Below are positions 53,798 to 63,254 of a stretch of DNA of 64,000 bases, piece by piece (the first letter of the stretch is position 1; each line of letters begins with the position of its first letter). This stretch comes from Phycisphaeraceae bacterium. GTDB lineage: Bacteria; Planctomycetota; Phycisphaerae; Phycisphaerales; UBA1924. The position numbers and the translations under genes were made by a program. The stretch spans positions 3,141,649 to 3,205,648 of the forward strand of contig CP075368.1 in NCBI GenBank assembly GCA_019454185.1, in the 5' to 3' direction. The notes beneath the pieces were generated by a model. It made no database searches. It was not told the origin of the DNA and saw only the letters and a list, made by a program, of their open reading frames with translations.

Positions 53798-56161
53798 CTA
53801 CCGCCCACCCTCCACCACCACGATCCCGCAATCGATGTACTGCCCGCCCCGTGTCTGGCGGCAGTGAATCGCGATCGTGTTCTCGCCCGCCCGCATCGCC
53901 CTCGCGCCCGCTTCGTCGAGCGTCACCACGCGATAGTCCGTCGTGTACCCCGGCAACGTCGCGACCCTCACGCCGTTCAGGTACACCTCCGCATCCTCAT
54001 CATGATGGATAGAGAGCGCGACCTTGCCCCGCGGCACCGTCTCCATCGTGAACGTCCGGCGGATCCAGATCTCGCCGCTCGACCACTCCGTGCCGATCCG
54101 TGCGCCCGGCGTCCCCTTCGTGCCGAATCCCGCGCTCCCGCGTTCCCACGCCGAGTCATCGAACGACACGTCCGACCACACGCGCCCGTTCGCGTCTGGT
54201 CCCGGCGCGTTGATCGTGTGACGCCACCCGCCGGAGAGCCCGCCGATGTCGCGGACCGCGCTCGCCGCGTGAGGCAGCACCGTCCGAACCCGCAGCGGTG
54301 TGTCGTACAACTTCAGCGTCGCTGAGCGCACACGCTCCGGATCGATCTTCCACACCTTGCGGTCATAGGTCAGCCACCCGTTCACCTCGATCTCCACGTC
54401 CGTCGTCTGCGTGTAGACCGCGGCACACAGCCCCTGCCCGATCAGCATCGGGAACTGCTCCAGCATCGCCATATAAGCGTCCGACAGCTCCTCCTTCGTC
54501 TTGTAACTGACATATCCCCAGTTGTCCCTGTCCACCCACGTGTGCCCATCAACAGGCAGCCCGAGCCCGCCGAACTCGCCCAGCACCGACGCCCGCACCG
54601 GCTCGACCGGTGGCATGCCCGGCCCGGGATACAAGTGATAATCGATCGTGTCGCCGACGCCCATGTCCGTCCACCCGCTGGCGTTGTTCACAAGCCGCGT
54701 CGGGTCAAAGGCCTTCGTGCGTTCAACGATCTGCCTGGACCATTCCAGATCGTTCTGGCCCCACCCCTCGTTCCACGGCACCCACATCACGATGCTCGGA
54801 TGGTGCCTGAAGTCCTCGATGATCTCCATCCACTCGGCGACAAACGCGTCCTTCCACTCCTGCGTCAGCGCGGGGTTGCCGAACTTGTTCTTCTCCGATC
54901 CCGCCGGCTCATCGCTGAAGAACGGGCTCGGCATGTCCTGCCAGACCATGATCCCGATCCGATCGCACCACCAGTAATACCTGTCCGACTCCACCTTCAC
55001 ATGCTTCCGAAGCATGTTGCTCCCCATCCGCTTCGCCGCCTCGATATCGAACCGCATCGCCTCGTCGCTCGGCGGCGTGTACAGCCCGTCCGGCCAGAAG
55101 CCCTGGTCCAGCGGACCATAGTGGAAGATCGGCTTCCCGTTCAGCAACAGGCGCGGCACACCATCCTCATCCTTCCCGAGCGACACCGACCGATACGCCA
55201 GATACGACCTCACCTCGTCGATGACCCGATCCCCCTGCGTGATCCTGATGCTGACGTCGTAGAGGAATGGATCATCGGGCGTCCACGGGCGCGGATCTCC
55301 GAGAACGATCCTCGAACGCCCGACCCCTCCCTGACACTCGAGCACCGCCAGCGGCTCTCCACCCTTCTCGATGAAAATCTGTGCAACCATGTCCGGCGCA
55401 AACTCGCCCGCATGCTCGGGGAAGATATCGATCGCGCCGGTCGCGGGGTCGGCATCAAACCGAACGCGCGTGATATGCACCTCGTTCACCGGCTCGAGCC
55501 ACACGGTCTGCCAGATGCCGCTCGTCGGCGTGTACCAGATGCCGTGCGGGCTGAGCCACTGCTTCCCGCGCCCCTGGCCGCCCGTGTCGGTTGGATCGTG
55601 CGCCACGACGACGATCTCATTCGTGCCGTCCCTGAGCGCGTCGGTGATGTCGAACGAGAAGGGTGTGTACCCGCCGACATGCTCGCCGACTTCCTTCCCG
55701 TTGACGCGCACCTTGCAGCGCCAATCCACCGCGCCGAAGTTCAATACCACCCGCCGCCCAATCCATGTCGCGGGGATCTCGAACGTGCGCATGTAATGAA
55801 TCGTCTGATCTGGCCGAAGGATCTTCCCGACGCCCGAGAGCGCCGACTCCGGCGGGAACGGCACCAGGATCTTCCCCTGCACGCGGTCCGTGCTCGCCGG
55901 GTCCATCCCCAGGATCGCATAGTCCCAGAGCCCGTTGAGGTTCATCCACTCCTCACGCTCCAGCGACGGGCGCGGATACTCAGGCCACACGTTCTCCGGC
56001 GTCACCCGCTCGCCCCATTCGGTCATCAACTTCCCCGCGACCGGCTTCCATCCCTCGTCGCCCATCGCGATCGATCCTCCCGCGCCGAAGCATCCGCACA
56101 GCGCCGAAGCCAGTGCCGCCCGAACGATCGCTCTCGACGCTGCGCTCACCCGATCCCGCAT
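53798..56161 (-). CDS. Glycoside hydrolase family 2 protein (beta-galactosidase-like), exported
   Basis: Exported retaining glycosidase of 787 residues. After a signal peptide (IVRALASALCG region) come the GH2 sugar-binding domain (LNGLWDYAIL ... YMRTFEIPATWIGRRVVLNFGAVDWRCKVRVNG), the immunoglobulin-like domain and the TIM barrel. The acid/base Glu is in VPWNEGWGQND (about residue 463) and the nucleophile Glu in VLGEFGGLGL (about 528), so both catalytic residues are intact. A C-terminal galactose-binding-like domain follows (SFDDSAWERGSAGFG ... DAEVYLNGVRVA). The start at 56161 is chosen because AGGAG lies seven bases upstream of it. It is in one operon with GH127; the exact substrate (galactoside, glucuronide or other) is open. 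Confidence 0.92.
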   Translation of the reverse strand: MRDRVSAASRAIVRAALASALCGCFGAGGSIAMGDEGWKPVAGKLMTEWGERVTPENVWPEYPRPSLEREEWMNLNGLWDYAILGMDPASTDRVQGKILVPFPPESALSGVGKILRPDQTIHYMRTFEIPATWIGRRVVLNFGAVDWRCKVRVNGKEVGEHVGGYTPFSFDITDALRDGTNEIVVVAHDPTDTGGQGRGKQWLSPHGIWYTPTSGIWQTVWLEPVNEVHITRVRFDADPATGAIDIFPEHAGEFAPDMVAQIFIEKGGEPLAVLECQGGVGRSRIVLGDPRPWTPDDPFLYDVSIRITQGDRVIDEVRSYLAYRSVSLGKDEDGVPRLLLNGKPIFHYGPLDQGFWPDGLYTPPSDEAMRFDIEAAKRMGSNMLRKHVKVESDRYYWWCDRIGIMVWQDMPSPFFSDEPAGSEKNKFGNPALTQEWKDAFVAEWMEIIEDFRHHPSIVMWVPWNEGWGQNDLEWSRQIVERTKAFDPTRLVNNASGWTDMGVGDTIDYHLYPGPGMPPVEPVRASVLGEFGGLGLPVDGHTWVDRDNWGYVSYKTKEELSDAYMAMLEQFPMLIGQGLCAAVYTQTTDVEIEVNGWLTYDRKVWKIDPERVRSATLKLYDTPLRVRTVLPHAASAVRDIGGLSGGWRHTINAPGPDANGRVWSDVSFDDSAWERGSAGFGTKGTPGARIGTEWSSGEIWIRRTFTMETVPRGKVALSIHHDEDAEVYLNGVRVATLPGYTTDYRVVTLDEAGARAMRAGENTIAIHCRQTRGGQYIDCGIVVVEGGR

Positions 56162-56246
56162 CACCATGCTCCTCATCGCTCTGACGCAGGCCGCGCCGCC
56201 GATCCGGCACGCGCCCGCGCTCCGATCCAACACAAGCAACTCCCGC

Positions 56247-57767
56247 TCACTCCGCCGGCACGCAACGTCCGCTCGCCCACGCACGCAACTTCTCGATCCG
56301 CTCGCGCATCGTCACCGACAGGGGCGGGCTCTGGCGCATCACGTCCTCGATCGATTCCGTCGTCGGCTCCTTGCGTGCCGCGAAACGCTCGTGCATCGTC
56401 GCCACGATCGCCTGCTCGATCTCCGCCCCGCTGAACCCCGCGCTCGCCGCGACCAGGCGCGGGATATCGAACCTCGCAGGATCGCGCCCGCGCTTGCGAA
56501 GGTGCAGCTCGACGATCGCGCGCCGCGCCTCTTCGCCCGGAAGATCCACGAAGAAGATCTCGTCGAACCGCCCCTTGCGCATCAACTCGGGGGGCAATTC
56601 GTCGATCGCGTTCGCCGTTGCCACAAGAAACACCGGCTCGCGATGCTCCTGCATCCACGTCAGCATCGTCCCGAACATCCGGCGCGACAAGCCCCCATCG
56701 CTCGCCGCGGAGCCGGATGCCGAGCCCAGCGCCTTCTCGATCTCATCCACCCAGAGCACCGCGGGCGCCATCGCCTCCACCTGGCGCAGCGCCTCGCGCA
56801 GCCGCCGCTCGCTCTCACCGACGTACCGGTCATAGAGCACGCCCGGATCAAGACGCAGCAACGGACGCGTCCACGCCGTCGCCACCGCCTTCGCGCACAG
56901 ACTCTTCCCCGCTCCCTGCACGCCGAGCAAGAGCACGCCCCTGGGCGGCGTCAAACCAAACTGCGACGCCTCTTTGCTGAAAGACGCCGCACGATCCGCC
57001 AGCCACTTCTTCAGACGCCCCATCCCGCCGATCTCGTCCATGCTCGTCGGGGCCTCGACAAACTCGAGCAACTCGCCCGATCCCAGCAACAGCCGCTTCG
57101 ACGCGATCATCCGCGGAATGTCCGAGGCGTCCAGCTTCCGATCATCCGTGATCGCCTCGCGCACGATCTGGCGTGCCTGCCTCCGTGTCAGCCCGCGCAG
57201 GTTCGCGACGATCCGCGCCACCTCACGCTTGCTCACATTCACCTCGATCGGCTCGTACCGATGCTCCTGCTGCACGGTCTTGCGCAGCAACGCCTCCAGC
57301 TCCTCCTCATCGGGCAGCGACAGGTCCAGCCGCACCGCGTGATGCTCCACCGTCGCCGGAATCCGATCCGAGTGATCGATCAGCACCAGTTGCCCGCCCG
57401 TCCCCGCCCCCGACCCGCCGATCGCAGGCCCGGAGAGCAACGCCTCGCGCAGAGCCCGCAGAGTCTCCGGCTCGTTCAGATGATCCGCCAGATCGAGCAT
57501 GGCGTAGATCGTCCGGTCCAGGTCGCCCCGCCTCGCCTCACCCGCGAACCGCTTCAGCACCGCACGCGCACCGTCATGGACATTGTCCGCCTCAACCCCC
57601 GACCAGTCGCGCAGGCCCTGCACCGCGCTCCACACCTTCAGCGGCCGCCCCAGCGTGTTTGACGCCTCCACCACAACGTCCAGCGCCTCCGACTCCTCGT
57701 GCGTCACGATCCGCACGCATCGGTGCCCGGACTTCAACAAGTTCACCAGCCGTGTCACGTCGTCCAT
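56247..57767 (-). CDS. AAA+ ATPase, Ycf46-like
   Basis: Cytoplasmic ATPase of 506 residues. The N-terminal ~230 residues match the Ycf46/ARC-type helical region (LRDWSGVEADNVHDGARAVL, GLTRRQARQIVREAITDD). The AAA domain has Walker A GVQGAGKS, Walker B VLWVDEIEKAL, sensor-1 FLVATANAIDELP and Arg finger MRKGRFDEIFFV, all intact. Ycf46-like proteins are widespread in cyanobacteria and planctomycetes and have been linked to stress or carbon metabolism, but their function is not settled. It precedes the GH2 gene on the same strand by 85 bp, so co-transcription is possible, though there is no clear functional relation. Confidence 0.9.
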   Translation of the reverse strand: MDDVTRLVNLLKSGHRCVRIVTHEESEALDVVVEASNTLGRPLKVWSAVQGLRDWSGVEADNVHDGARAVLKRFAGEARRGDLDRTIYAMLDLADHLNEPETLRALREALLSGPAIGGSGAGTGGQLVLIDHSDRIPATVEHHAVRLDLSLPDEEELEALLRKTVQQEHRYEPIEVNVSKREVARIVANLRGLTRRQARQIVREAITDDRKLDASDIPRMIASKRLLLGSGELLEFVEAPTSMDEIGGMGRLKKWLADRAASFSKEASQFGLTPPRGVLLLGVQGAGKSLCAKAVATAWTRPLLRLDPGVLYDRYVGESERRLREALRQVEAMAPAVLWVDEIEKALGSASGSAASDGGLSRRMFGTMLTWMQEHREPVFLVATANAIDELPPELMRKGRFDEIFFVDLPGEEARRAIVELHLRKRGRDPARFDIPRLVAASAGFSGAEIEQAIVATMHERFAARKEPTTESIEDVMRQSPPLSVTMRERIEKLRAWASGRCVPAE

Positions 57768-58306
57768 GCGATCTCCACACCCAGCGTACCAAGTGCCCCG
57801 CCACCCGCGCTGAAACCACAGCCCATCTCCGTATACCCCTCCGCGGCATCCCCGTGCGTTCCCGGGGAAGGGCGGCCCTCACTCGCCCCGGCTCGGCCCA
57901 TCACCCTCCAGATGGCCTCCGATCTCCGGCTCGCTCCGGGCGCGCCCGTTGACCCGGGCCGCGCCCGATTCCCCTCCCCACACTGGCGCAGCCATCGCCG
58001 ACCACCGCTCAGGGCGGCCCACATTGGCCATATCCCACCAATCTCTGGCTTCCGCTGCGCACTCTTCAATGCACGACGCGAACTGCTCAGCGTCGTGAAC
58101 GATCGCCAGAGCCGATCGCCGACCATAGGCCCGATAAGACAACCTCTCGTCAACACCGCTTTATGGGGTGCCATTCTCTAGTTTGAAGTGGTACGCTCTT
58201 TGCCGTTGCATATCTTCCTCGGCTGGGCATGGCGGCCGTCACACGAGGAATCGGGTTGTTACGCGTCGTGCTGCTCGGCAGTTGGAAGATAGAGGAGCGG
58301 GACACA
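57768..58306. other. Intergenic region with a weak minus-strand frame
   Basis: About 540 bp between the divergent AAA+ and subtilase genes. A minus-strand frame (57879-58142, TTG start, 87 codons: SYRAYGRRSALAIVHDAEQF... then low complexity) has some protein-like content but no ribosome site. I treat it as unsupported. Promoters for both flanking genes must lie here. Confidence 0.4.
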
Positions 58307-60298
58307 ATGCCTGATCAGACCGTGGGCCGCCACAGCGCGTGGGCACTCTGCGCGCTCGTCGCGGCCGGTACAGCCCAAGCCCAAGCCCAGTCCGCATCGC
58401 CCGATGCCCCCGTCCACACCCTCCGTGCCGGCCCGCGCTTCGACCGCATGCTCATCGCCGATCCCAATGCCCGCACCAGCGATGCAGCGCGCCTCAACCA
58501 CGACCTCGCATCCAAAGACGGCCTCACCCCCCCTCCGACACCCGGCTACACCGTCACCAGCACCGTCCTTGCCAAGATCGCCGCCCCAGGAGATTGGCCC
58601 GCCCCCCTCGCTGCCAACTACCCCGCACTCACCGGCGAACCCATCGACGGACTCCCCGGCTGGTGGAAGATCGAACTCCCCTCCATCGCCGAGGCGATCG
58701 CCACCGCCGACACCCTCGATGGCTCCCCCGAGTTCGCACACGCCTTCGTCAACGTGGCGCGGCCCATCGCGCTCCGCGCTCCCAACGACCCCGGCTTCTC
58801 CCAGCAATGGCACCTGCTCAACGCCGAAGCACCCGGCATCGACTCCGGCGCGACACACGCATGGAACGCCGGATACACCGGCAGCGGCATCCTCATCGGC
58901 GTTATCGAGGGGCAGTGGCAGACCGACCACCCCGACCTCGTCCAGAACCACAACGCCGGCGCATCCAAGCTCGCCGGCACTCCCACGAACCATGCCACCT
59001 CCGTCGCCGGGATCATCGCCGCATCTCGCGACAACGGGCTCGGCGGCGTCGGCATCCTCCCCGACGCGCGTATCTCCGCCCTCGTCCACGGCACCGCGCT
59101 CCAGAACGCCGAGGCCTTCGCCTGGCGCAACGACATCCACCACATCAAGAACAACTCGTGGGGCCCGATCGACAACGGAACACTCGGACAGATCACCGAT
59201 ATCGAGCGCGACGCCCTCGTCGCGTCCACCGCCGGAAGAAACGGCCTCGGGACCATCCTCGTATGGGCCGCCGGAAACGGAGCCGCCGCATCCGATCGCG
59301 TCGAGTACGACCCCTACGCATCCTCCCGCTACGCCATCGCCGTCGGTGCCATCGATGACGACGACGACAAGGCCTACTACTCAGAGCCCGGCGCATCACT
59401 CCTCGTCGTCGCCCACTCCTCCGGCGGACCCGGACCCGGAGACAGGCAGATCTACACAACGAAGGCGGGCAGCGGATACACCATCACCTTCGGCGGCACA
59501 TCCGCGGCCGCTCCCATCATCTCCGGCATCGTCGGCATGATGCTCCAGGCAAACCCGAACATGACCTGGCGCGACGTCCAGCAGGCGCTCATCAACGCCG
59601 CCCGAATCTGCGACCCCTCCTCAACGACCTGGACGACCAACGGCGTCGGCCGGCGCATCTCATACGCCTACGGCTTCGGCGCGGTCCGCGCGATGGACGC
59701 CGTCGCCGTCGCCACAGGATGGCACCCGCTCCCCCCCGAGCGCATCGCCTCATCCCCGCACGTCACCGTCAACGCGCCGATCCCCGATGGAAACGCCACG
59801 GGCATCTCGCGCACGCTCCGCGTCTCCGGCAGCGCGGTGATCGAGACCGTCGAACTCACGCTCAACGTCACAACGTTGTACGTCGGCGACCTCACCATCA
59901 GACTCCGCTCCCCCGCGGGCACCGAGTCCATCCTCGCCCTCACTCGCAACGACCCCACAGACCACCTTCTCTCCAGAGTCTTCACATCCAGACGCCACAA
60001 CGGCGAACGCGCCGAGGGCGATTGGGTCGTCACCATCTCCGATCCCGTCGCCGGAGACCCCGCGTTCTGGATCGACGCCAGACTCACCGCCTACGGGCAC
60101 TGCCCCTCCGACGTGAACGCCGACGGCGTCACCGACATCCTCGACCTCCTCGACTTCATCGACAGCTTCGGACCGTGCGTCGGTACCCGCGCCCCGTGCG
60201 CCGGGGTCGGTCCGGGCCCTGCCGACTACAACCGCGACGAAGTCATCGACATCCTCGATCTCCTCGACATGATCGAGGACTTCTCCACCGGGTGCTGA
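58307..60298 (+). CDS. Exported subtilisin-like serine protease with P-domain and dockerin-like tail
   Basis: Exported protein of 663 residues. Order: signal peptide (ALCALVAAGTAQAQAQ), a prodomain, a subtilase S8 domain (about 165-480), a proprotein convertase P-domain (about 510-605; RTLRVSGSAVIETVELTLNV) and a dockerin-like EF-hand pair (SDVNADGVTDILDLLDFIDS, NRDEVIDILDLLDMIEDF). In the catalytic domain the Ser motif GGTSAAAPIISGIVG, the oxyanion Asn (WAAGNG) and the His (NHATSVAGIIAAS) are present, but the Asp motif reads IGVIEGQWQTDHPDL, with Glu where the catalytic Asp is expected. The protease may be impaired or use Glu. GAGGAG precedes the start at 58307. Confidence 0.9.
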   Translation: MPDQTVGRHSAWALCALVAAGTAQAQAQSASPDAPVHTLRAGPRFDRMLIADPNARTSDAARLNHDLASKDGLTPPPTPGYTVTSTVLAKIAAPGDWPAPLAANYPALTGEPIDGLPGWWKIELPSIAEAIATADTLDGSPEFAHAFVNVARPIALRAPNDPGFSQQWHLLNAEAPGIDSGATHAWNAGYTGSGILIGVIEGQWQTDHPDLVQNHNAGASKLAGTPTNHATSVAGIIAASRDNGLGGVGILPDARISALVHGTALQNAEAFAWRNDIHHIKNNSWGPIDNGTLGQITDIERDALVASTAGRNGLGTILVWAAGNGAAASDRVEYDPYASSRYAIAVGAIDDDDDKAYYSEPGASLLVVAHSSGGPGPGDRQIYTTKAGSGYTITFGGTSAAAPIISGIVGMMLQANPNMTWRDVQQALINAARICDPSSTTWTTNGVGRRISYAYGFGAVRAMDAVAVATGWHPLPPERIASSPHVTVNAPIPDGNATGISRTLRVSGSAVIETVELTLNVTTLYVGDLTIRLRSPAGTESILALTRNDPTDHLLSRVFTSRRHNGERAEGDWVVTISDPVAGDPAFWIDARLTAYGHCPSDVNADGVTDILDLLDFIDSFGPCVGTRAPCAGVGPGPADYNRDEVIDILDLLDMIEDFSTGC

Positions 60299-60331
60299 TC
60301 CTCCCGCGCCCCCGCACTACCCTCTCACACA

Positions 60332-61276
60332 ATGACCGTCGCCGACACGCGAGACAGCGCGCACCCTCGGTCCCTCATCCACGCCCTGCGCGCCGCCGCG
60401 GCGGACGTCAAGCTCGCCCACTCCGTCTTCGCGCTCCCCTTCGCCATCCTCGGCGCGTTCCTCGTCGCGCCGCGCGCAGGCAACGGCGTGATCGCCTGGC
60501 GCGACTTCGCCCTCATGCTCCCCATCGTCGTCGCGTGCATGTTCTTCGCGCGCACGTGGGCCATGCTCTTCAACCGCATCGCCGACGCCCGCATCGACGC
60601 ACGCAACCCCCGCACCGCCGGACGCGCCATCCCCGCCGGACGCCTCACACCCCGCGCCGCATGGACACTCGCCCTCGCCTGCTGCGCCGCGTTCATCGGC
60701 TCCGCGGCTCTCTTCGGCCCGCTCTTCTCCAACTGGTGGCCCGCGATCCTCTCAGTCCCCGTCCTGCTCTGGATCGCCTTCTACTCGCTCACCAAACGCT
60801 TCACCGCGCTCTGCCACATCTTCCTCGGCGGCGCGCTGGCCGCTTCACCGCTCGCCGCCGCGCTCGCCGTCGGACCCGGACTCCTCCCCGAAACCCCCGC
60901 CGTCTGGTTCCTGAGCGCGATGGTCCTCTGCTGGGTGGCGGGCTTCGACATCATCTACGCGCTGCAAGACCTCGACTTCGACCGCCAGGCCGGGCTGCAC
61001 TCCGTCCCCGCCGCCGTCGGTTGGCGCTGGGCCGCATGGAGCAGCCGCGCCCTGCACGCCGCCGCGCTCGCCGCACTCGTCTACGCCTGGCGGGCCGATC
61101 CGCGCCTCGGCACGATCTTCGGCATCGCCGTCGCCCTCGTCGCCGCGCTCCTGATCGCCGAGCACGCCATCCTCGCCAAAAGGGGCAAGGCCGGGCTCGA
61201 CATGGCCTTCTTCACGCTTAACGGCATCGTCTCATGCCTGCTCGGCATCGCGGGCATCGCCGACCTGCTCCCCTGA
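60332..61276 (+). CDS. UbiA-family prenyltransferase, MqnP/UbiA-like
   Basis: Integral membrane prenyltransferase of 314 residues with about eight spans. The two Asp-rich motifs are NRIADARIDARNPRTAGRAIPAG and YALQDLDFDRQAGLHSVP, matching the 4-hydroxybenzoate/MqnP branch of the family. In organisms using the futalosine menaquinone route, MqnP prenylates the naphthoate intermediate and a UbiX/UbiD-type pair acts next; ubiX occurs in this window at 17491. Whether this organism uses that route cannot be seen here. It begins 33 bp after the subtilase stop, on the same strand. Confidence 0.88.
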   Translation: MTVADTRDSAHPRSLIHALRAAAADVKLAHSVFALPFAILGAFLVAPRAGNGVIAWRDFALMLPIVVACMFFARTWAMLFNRIADARIDARNPRTAGRAIPAGRLTPRAAWTLALACCAAFIGSAALFGPLFSNWWPAILSVPVLLWIAFYSLTKRFTALCHIFLGGALAASPLAAALAVGPGLLPETPAVWFLSAMVLCWVAGFDIIYALQDLDFDRQAGLHSVPAAVGWRWAAWSSRALHAAALAALVYAWRADPRLGTIFGIAVALVAALLIAEHAILAKRGKAGLDMAFFTLNGIVSCLLGIAGIADLLP

Positions 61277-61304
61277 TCAGCCCACCCGCAAGCCACCCGC
61301 CCGC

Positions 61305-61739
61305 TCACTCGCGCGACGCACGCGCCACGCGATACGACCCGCCCCGCAGACCGAGCACGCCGAGCAGCGATGTCCGCGCATACAGCGGCTCCAGACTCGA
61401 CGCATCCAGCACGAGATCGAGCAGCCCCGCGATGCGCACGCCGATCGTCCCCGACGCCTCATCACGCCTCACGTCCGCAACCAACCCCGCCGGCGCGAGC
61501 GCAAAGCCGATGTCGCGTCCATCCGCCTCCAGCATCACCGTCGCTTCGCCCGTCTGCTCGCCAACGCCCGAGATCGACCACACCAGCATCACCGACCGCG
61601 CGTCGGCGATCGCCGCAAGGTCGGGCCTCGCTGCACGCATCGCCTCGGGCGCGATCGTCCACGCCACGCGCACACGGGCCGAAAGCCCCGCCTCAGCGGG
61701 GCACGCACGCGCCGAAGGATGGTGGGGGATCGATGCCAT
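61305..61739 (-). CDS. Hypothetical protein next to GbsR-like regulator
   Basis: Protein of 144 residues (MASIPHHPSARACPAEAGLS...), without membrane spans. The pattern VMLVWSISGVGEQTGEATVMLEADGRDIGFALAPAG, then a regular beta-like sequence, suggests a small beta-sandwich. The family is unknown. Its start lies three bases after the stop codon of the regulator gene, which strongly suggests one transcript and possibly a partnership. It converges with the UbiA-family gene. Confidence 0.7.
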   Translation of the reverse strand: MASIPHHPSARACPAEAGLSARVRVAWTIAPEAMRAARPDLAAIADARSVMLVWSISGVGEQTGEATVMLEADGRDIGFALAPAGLVADVRRDEASGTIGVRIAGLLDLVLDASSLEPLYARTSLLGVLGLRGGSYRVARASRE

Positions 61740-61742
61740 GGG

Positions 61743-62399
61743 TCACGATGCCGCCTTGCCGAGGATGCTCGCCGCGATCTGCAATCCGCGCCCGCTCGGG
61801 CTCACGAACCGATCCGTCAGCGTCTGCACCGTTTCGAAGAACTTGAGCATCTCATCCAGCCGCTGGTTGTGCGCCAGGATCTGCACCGCCGTGTCATCCG
61901 CGCCCCCGCCCTCTCGCACGCTTTCACGACCGCTCCGCCGCCGCCCCCTGCGTTTCGACTCATCCACGCCTGATGTCAGATCCCTGATCTCGTGCAGCGA
62001 GACCAAGGCGGGATCCGCCTCGCGCTTCATCCGCTCGCGCACGATGGCGCGGAACATCGCCCACACATCCTGCTCGGCCTTGAAATACTCCTTGCGATCC
62101 CCGCGCCTGTGCGCCCGCGCCACAACGCCCCAGTCCAGGAGCGCGCGGATCGACATCGACGCGTTCCCGCGCGAGATCTGCAGCCGCTCCATGATGTCGT
62201 CCGTGCACATCGGCTCGCCCGTGATGAAGAGCAGCGCGTGCACCTCCGCCATCGTCCGCGAGATCCCCCAGGCCGAGCCCATCTTCCCCCAGCACGCGAT
62301 GAACTGGTCCTGCGCCCCGCGCAGCGTCGCCCTCGCGTCCGCCCCGCCGCCATCCGCGCCCCCCGCTCCATTCGCCTCACCGGTCGTGTCGCGTGCCAT
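61743..62399 (-). CDS. GbsR/MarR-family transcriptional regulator
   Basis: Predicted DNA-binding regulator of 218 residues. After a flexible Gly/Ala-rich N-terminus the winged helix-turn-helix reads GISRTMAEVHALLFITGEPMCTDDIMERLQISRGNASMSIRALLDWGVVARAHRRGDRKEYFKAEQD, a pattern typical of GbsR-type MarR relatives. A basic linker (KRRGRRRSGRES) and a C-terminal helix follow. The start at 62399 (MARDTTGEAN) lacks a strong ribosome site; a GTG at 62435 would add 12 residues. It is divergent from the skp-lpxD pair and three bases upstream of a small hypothetical gene. Target genes are unknown. Confidence 0.85.
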   Translation of the reverse strand: MARDTTGEANGAGGADGGGADARATLRGAQDQFIACWGKMGSAWGISRTMAEVHALLFITGEPMCTDDIMERLQISRGNASMSIRALLDWGVVARAHRRGDRKEYFKAEQDVWAMFRAIVRERMKREADPALVSLHEIRDLTSGVDESKRRGRRRSGRESVREGGGADDTAVQILAHNQRLDEMLKFFETVQTLTDRFVSPSGRGLQIAASILGKAAS

Positions 62400-62608
62400 A
62401 CCGAAGGGTACCGCCCCGGGGCACGCAACTTCCACTTTGTTTCAGAAATGATTGAAATCGATACTCGCCCCCCGATCGGACTCCGGAAGGGTCCGGGCCC
62501 CCCGCGCCCCCTTCCGCCCCCCGCCCTCGTATGATCCCTCGTTCACGCATCCCCGCGGCTCCCAGTCACGCACGGAGGGACCGGAGCCCCCCATCCACGG
62601 AGTCTCAC

Positions 62609-63238
62609 ATGCCCCTGAATCGTTCCTATATCGTGGTCGCCCTCTGTCTCGGCGTCGGGCTCGGAGGCGCGCTCCTCGGCGAGCGTCGCGCCAGCGCGGC
62701 CGCCGAGGCCGAAGCCGTGCTCAAGGCCTCGGCCACCGCCGTCGCCATCGTCGACCTCGAACGCGTCATGGAGGGACTCACCGAGAAGAAGAAGCGCGAA
62801 GACGACATGCGCGCCCTGATCGCCCAGCGCCAAGCCACCCTCGATGACCTCAAGAAACAGCTCGACGGCCTCGCCAAGCAGATCGAACTCACCCCCAAGA
62901 CCGACCGCGCCAAACTCCGCGAGATCAAGCAGCGCCAGATCGAGATCGCCGCCCAGGCCGAGGCCCGCAAGCAGGCCCTCCAGACCCTCATCGCCCTCGA
63001 AACCGGCGAGATCCTCCGAGAGATCTACCTCAAGATCAACAACGCCATCTCACGCGTCGCCGCCAAAGACGGCTGGGACCTCGTCCTCCTCGACAACCGC
63101 TCGATCAACATCCCCGAGTCGCTCACCGACCGCGAGATCAACTTCATCATCCAGTCGCGGACCGTCCTCCACGCCACCAACAGCGTCGATATCTCCGACG
63201 ACATCATCACCCTGATGAACGCCGAGTTCGGCAAGTAA
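62609..63238 (+). CDS. OmpH/Skp-family outer-membrane chaperone
   Basis: Periplasmic chaperone of 209 residues with a signal peptide (IVVALCLGVGLGGALLGERRASA). It is Lys/Glu/Ala-rich and predicted as long coiled coils (LTEKKKREDDMRALIAQRQATLDDLKKQLDGL), with the family's C-terminal strand (GWDLVLLDNRSINIPESLTDREINFI ... VDISDDIITLMNAEFGK). The AVAIVDLERVMEG motif after the signal peptide is diagnostic of OmpH. It assists outer-membrane protein folding in other Gram-negatives. GGAG lies six bases before the start at 62609. It is followed after 16 bp by lpxD, the order known from many bacteria. Confidence 0.9.
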   Translation: MPLNRSYIVVALCLGVGLGGALLGERRASAAAEAEAVLKASATAVAIVDLERVMEGLTEKKKREDDMRALIAQRQATLDDLKKQLDGLAKQIELTPKTDRAKLREIKQRQIEIAAQAEARKQALQTLIALETGEILREIYLKINNAISRVAAKDGWDLVLLDNRSINIPESLTDREINFIIQSRTVLHATNSVDISDDIITLMNAEFGK

Positions 63239-63254
63239 TCCGGAGCGGCCCGAC

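Noticed and set aside
51715..56434. Two long plus-strand frames opposite GH127 and GH2
   Set aside because: Antisense of two glycosidase genes with intact catalytic motifs; composition is Arg/His/Pro-rich.
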